Below the pieces are notes generated by a model, which worked only from the letters and a program-made list of their open reading frames with translations, had not been told where the DNA came from and did not search any database. A stretch of 6,721 nt of DNA from an uncultured Micrococcales bacterium (GTDB lineage Bacteria > Actinomycetota > Actinomycetes > Actinomycetales > Microbacteriaceae), in NCBI GenBank assembly GCA_903866485.1, contig CAIPNT010000137.1:1-6721 (forward strand), given 5' to 3'. The position numbers and the translations under genes were made by a program. Shown here piece after piece: positions 5,045-6,721 of the stretch (position 1 is the stretch's first letter; every line of letters starts with the position of its first letter).

Positions 5045-6721
5045 ATGAACACAAAGCGGTTAATCAGGGCAGACATCCAGGCTTTGCGAGCAATAGCCGT
5101 GCTAATGGTGGTCATTTTTCACCTGTGGCCCAATCACCTAACCGGCGGTTTTGCTGGCGTGGACGTATTCTTTGTGATCTCGGGTTTTCTAATCTCAGGC
5201 TCGCTCTTCACCGAATTAAATGACACCGGCCGCATCCGGTTTGCTGCCTTTTGGGCAAGGCGTATTCGCCGGCTTTTGCCTGCGGCGCTTACGGTCATTG
5301 CTGTCACCGCAATCGCCTCTTTGTTAGTGGTTCCCCCGCTAACACGAAGTGGATTTTTCACCGACGCAATCGCCAGCACCTTTTATGTTGAAAACTGGCA
5401 CCTGGCGGCGAATGCCACCAACTATTTCGCCGACCAGCCAAGTCCTTTTCAGCACTTTTGGTCGTTGGCGGTCGAAGAGCAGTTTTATATCGCCTGGCCC
5501 CTGCTAATAGCTGCAGTTGCCTTGATTGCGAGGGCGGGTAAAACCTCGGCGCTCAAATGGTTCATCCTCGTTATTTCACTGGTCTCGTTTGTTTACTCGG
5601 TTTGGCTCAGCTTTAGTCAACCCGACCTCGCCTATTTCACGACCCTTGGCCGAGTCTGGCAATTTGGTCTGGGTGCGGCAGTCGCACTGCTGGGCCACCG
5701 TCTCAGATTGAGTGAACTCGGCAAGGTGGCACTTAGCCTGAGTGGCTTTGCACTCATTCTGTTCTCGGCTTTCGCGCTAAATTCTTCAATGCCATTTCCC
5801 GGATGGGTTGCCCTCGCACCGGCGTTAGGCGCCACCGCGGTCATCATGGCAGGTTTGCAGGGGATACCCCAAACCCTGCAAAGAGTGCTCGGCTTCAAGC
5901 CAATCGCTTTTACCGGAGACATCAGCTATAGCCTCTATCTTTGGCACTGGCCGCTGATCATCCTGTTGCCTTGGGCCACCGGATACCAGCTGCGCACCTA
6001 TCAGCTGGCAGTAATCCTTGCGGTTTCTTATCTTTTGGCTTGGGCTAGCAAACGCATCATAGAAGACCGTTTCAGGTCGTTGCCATGGCTGAGCGCGCGT
6101 TTGCCGCGAGCCAGCTTTGCCTTTGGTCTCGCCATTTCGGTGTTGGTCTTCGGCATCTCAATTGCTGGTCAGGTTATAACCGCGGGCCAACAGAGCAGCG
6201 CGGCCAATCAGTCGCAGACCCTCGACCAGGCTAAAAACGACTCCGCCGACCCAAATCACCAATGTATGACCGATCCGACTTCGACACAGGTCAAGATTTG
6301 TCGTTTCGGCGTGCTTGATGCAGGCTATCGCGTGCTGTTGGTTGGCGACTCGCACGCGGCAATGCACCTTGGCGCTTGGCAAGTGTTGGCCGAGCAGGGC
6401 CGCTTTGAAGTCGACCTTGCCTATAAGGCGAGCTGCTCATTTAACGTCGAAAAGCGCAACGACTCGGCTCGAGGCGTGAGCTGCCAGGCTTGGAACCAGA
6501 ACCTCGAAAAGCAGCTGTCAGCAGCCAAAAAGTATGACCTCGTTGTCACGAGCTATTTCACCACCGTGAAGGCAACCGAAATTGAGTCTTCAAATCACGA
6601 CGATCTTGCCGTGGTCGGCTTCAAGGCGGCCTGGGCTCCGCTTCAGGCGCGCGGCACTCAGGTGCTTGCGGTGCGCGATGGTGTCAACATGAGCCCAGGC
6701 ATGCGTGACTGCTGGCAGTCA
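5045..6721 (+). CDS. Membrane acyltransferase 3 / SGNH fusion (OafA-like), 3' end missing
   Basis: An integral membrane O-acyltransferase fused to an extracytoplasmic SGNH domain, a type that moves acyl (often acetyl) groups onto cell-surface glycans or peptidoglycan. The frame is open for 559 codons to the window edge. The acyltransferase 3 part starts with DIQALRAIAVLMVVIFH (Asp10, Arg15, His26), then GGFAGVDVFFVISGFLIS (34-51), FWARRIRRLLPA (69-80), HFWSLAVEEQFY (137-148) and YSLYLWHWPLI (295-305), separated by many hydrophobic helices. The last helix is near 357-379. A Ser/Gln-rich linker leads to the SGNH domain, with VGDSHA and nucleophile Ser436. Cysteines at 407, 419, 464, 480 and 556 fit an exported, disulfide-bonded domain. 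The distal Asp-x-x-His of the catalytic triad would lie beyond the window. ATG 5045 is the first start after an in-frame stop at 5021. The acceptor is unknown; no glycan genes are seen nearby. Confidence 0.93.
   Translation, partial: MNTKRLIRADIQALRAIAVLMVVIFHLWPNHLTGGFAGVDVFFVISGFLISGSLFTELNDTGRIRFAAFWARRIRRLLPAALTVIAVTAIASLLVVPPLTRSGFFTDAIASTFYVENWHLAANATNYFADQPSPFQHFWSLAVEEQFYIAWPLLIAAVALIARAGKTSALKWFILVISLVSFVYSVWLSFSQPDLAYFTTLGRVWQFGLGAAVALLGHRLRLSELGKVALSLSGFALILFSAFALNSSMPFPGWVALAPALGATAVIMAGLQGIPQTLQRVLGFKPIAFTGDISYSLYLWHWPLIILLPWATGYQLRTYQLAVILAVSYLLAWASKRIIEDRFRSLPWLSARLPRASFAFGLAISVLVFGISIAGQVITAGQQSSAANQSQTLDQAKNDSADPNHQCMTDPTSTQVKICRFGVLDAGYRVLLVGDSHAAMHLGAWQVLAEQGRFEVDLAYKASCSFNVEKRNDSARGVSCQAWNQNLEKQLSAAKKYDLVVTSYFTTVKATEIESSNHDDLAVVGFKAAWAPLQARGTQVLAVRDGVNMSPGMRDCWQS

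Overview
The window looks like compact chromosomal DNA from an actinobacterium, most likely a moderate-GC member of the Microbacteriaceae such as the small freshwater or marine Luna-type lineages. This rests on an actinobacterial-type class II aldolase, a GlpX whose N-terminus resembles actinobacterial homologues, very short or overlapping gene junctions, and several genes that appear to be transcribed leaderless. The assignment is inferred from protein resemblance recalled from memory, not from a search. I saw no mobile element, CRISPR array, tRNA or rRNA.

Layout. The 3' end of ispH (isoprenoid synthesis, + strand) enters at the left edge and overlaps by 14 bp a convergent small gene for a 70-residue YwqK/MORN-like repeat protein (- strand). 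Just upstream of that small gene on the - strand is fbaA, class II fructose-bisphosphate aldolase. A 97-bp divergent spacer separates fbaA from glpX, class II fructose-1,6-bisphosphatase (+ strand). glpX converges, with a 7-bp gap, on a PfkB-family phosphofructokinase (- strand). An rmuC-family gene lies upstream of the kinase on the same strand. A 54-bp divergent spacer then leads to a large membrane acyltransferase with an extracytoplasmic SGNH domain (+ strand), which runs off the right edge.

How the genes work together. Three of the seven genes act on or around fructose 1,6-bisphosphate: a kinase that can make it, a phosphatase that removes it and an aldolase that cleaves it. The centre of the window is therefore a glycolysis/gluconeogenesis control cluster, arranged in alternating orientations rather than as one operon. 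The flanking genes (ispH, rmuC, acyltransferase) have no obvious tie to it.

Translation signals fall into two groups. fbaA and the kinase have clear Shine-Dalgarno sequences. The YwqK-like gene and the acyltransferase (perhaps also rmuC) instead have a -10-like hexamer 6 to 8 nt before the ATG, as expected for leaderless mRNAs. No stretch over 300 bases lacks a gene. I did not find a clearly new biological system; the points most worth a second look are the fructose-bisphosphate cluster, the uncertain substrate of the kinase, and the small leaderless gene downstream of fbaA.
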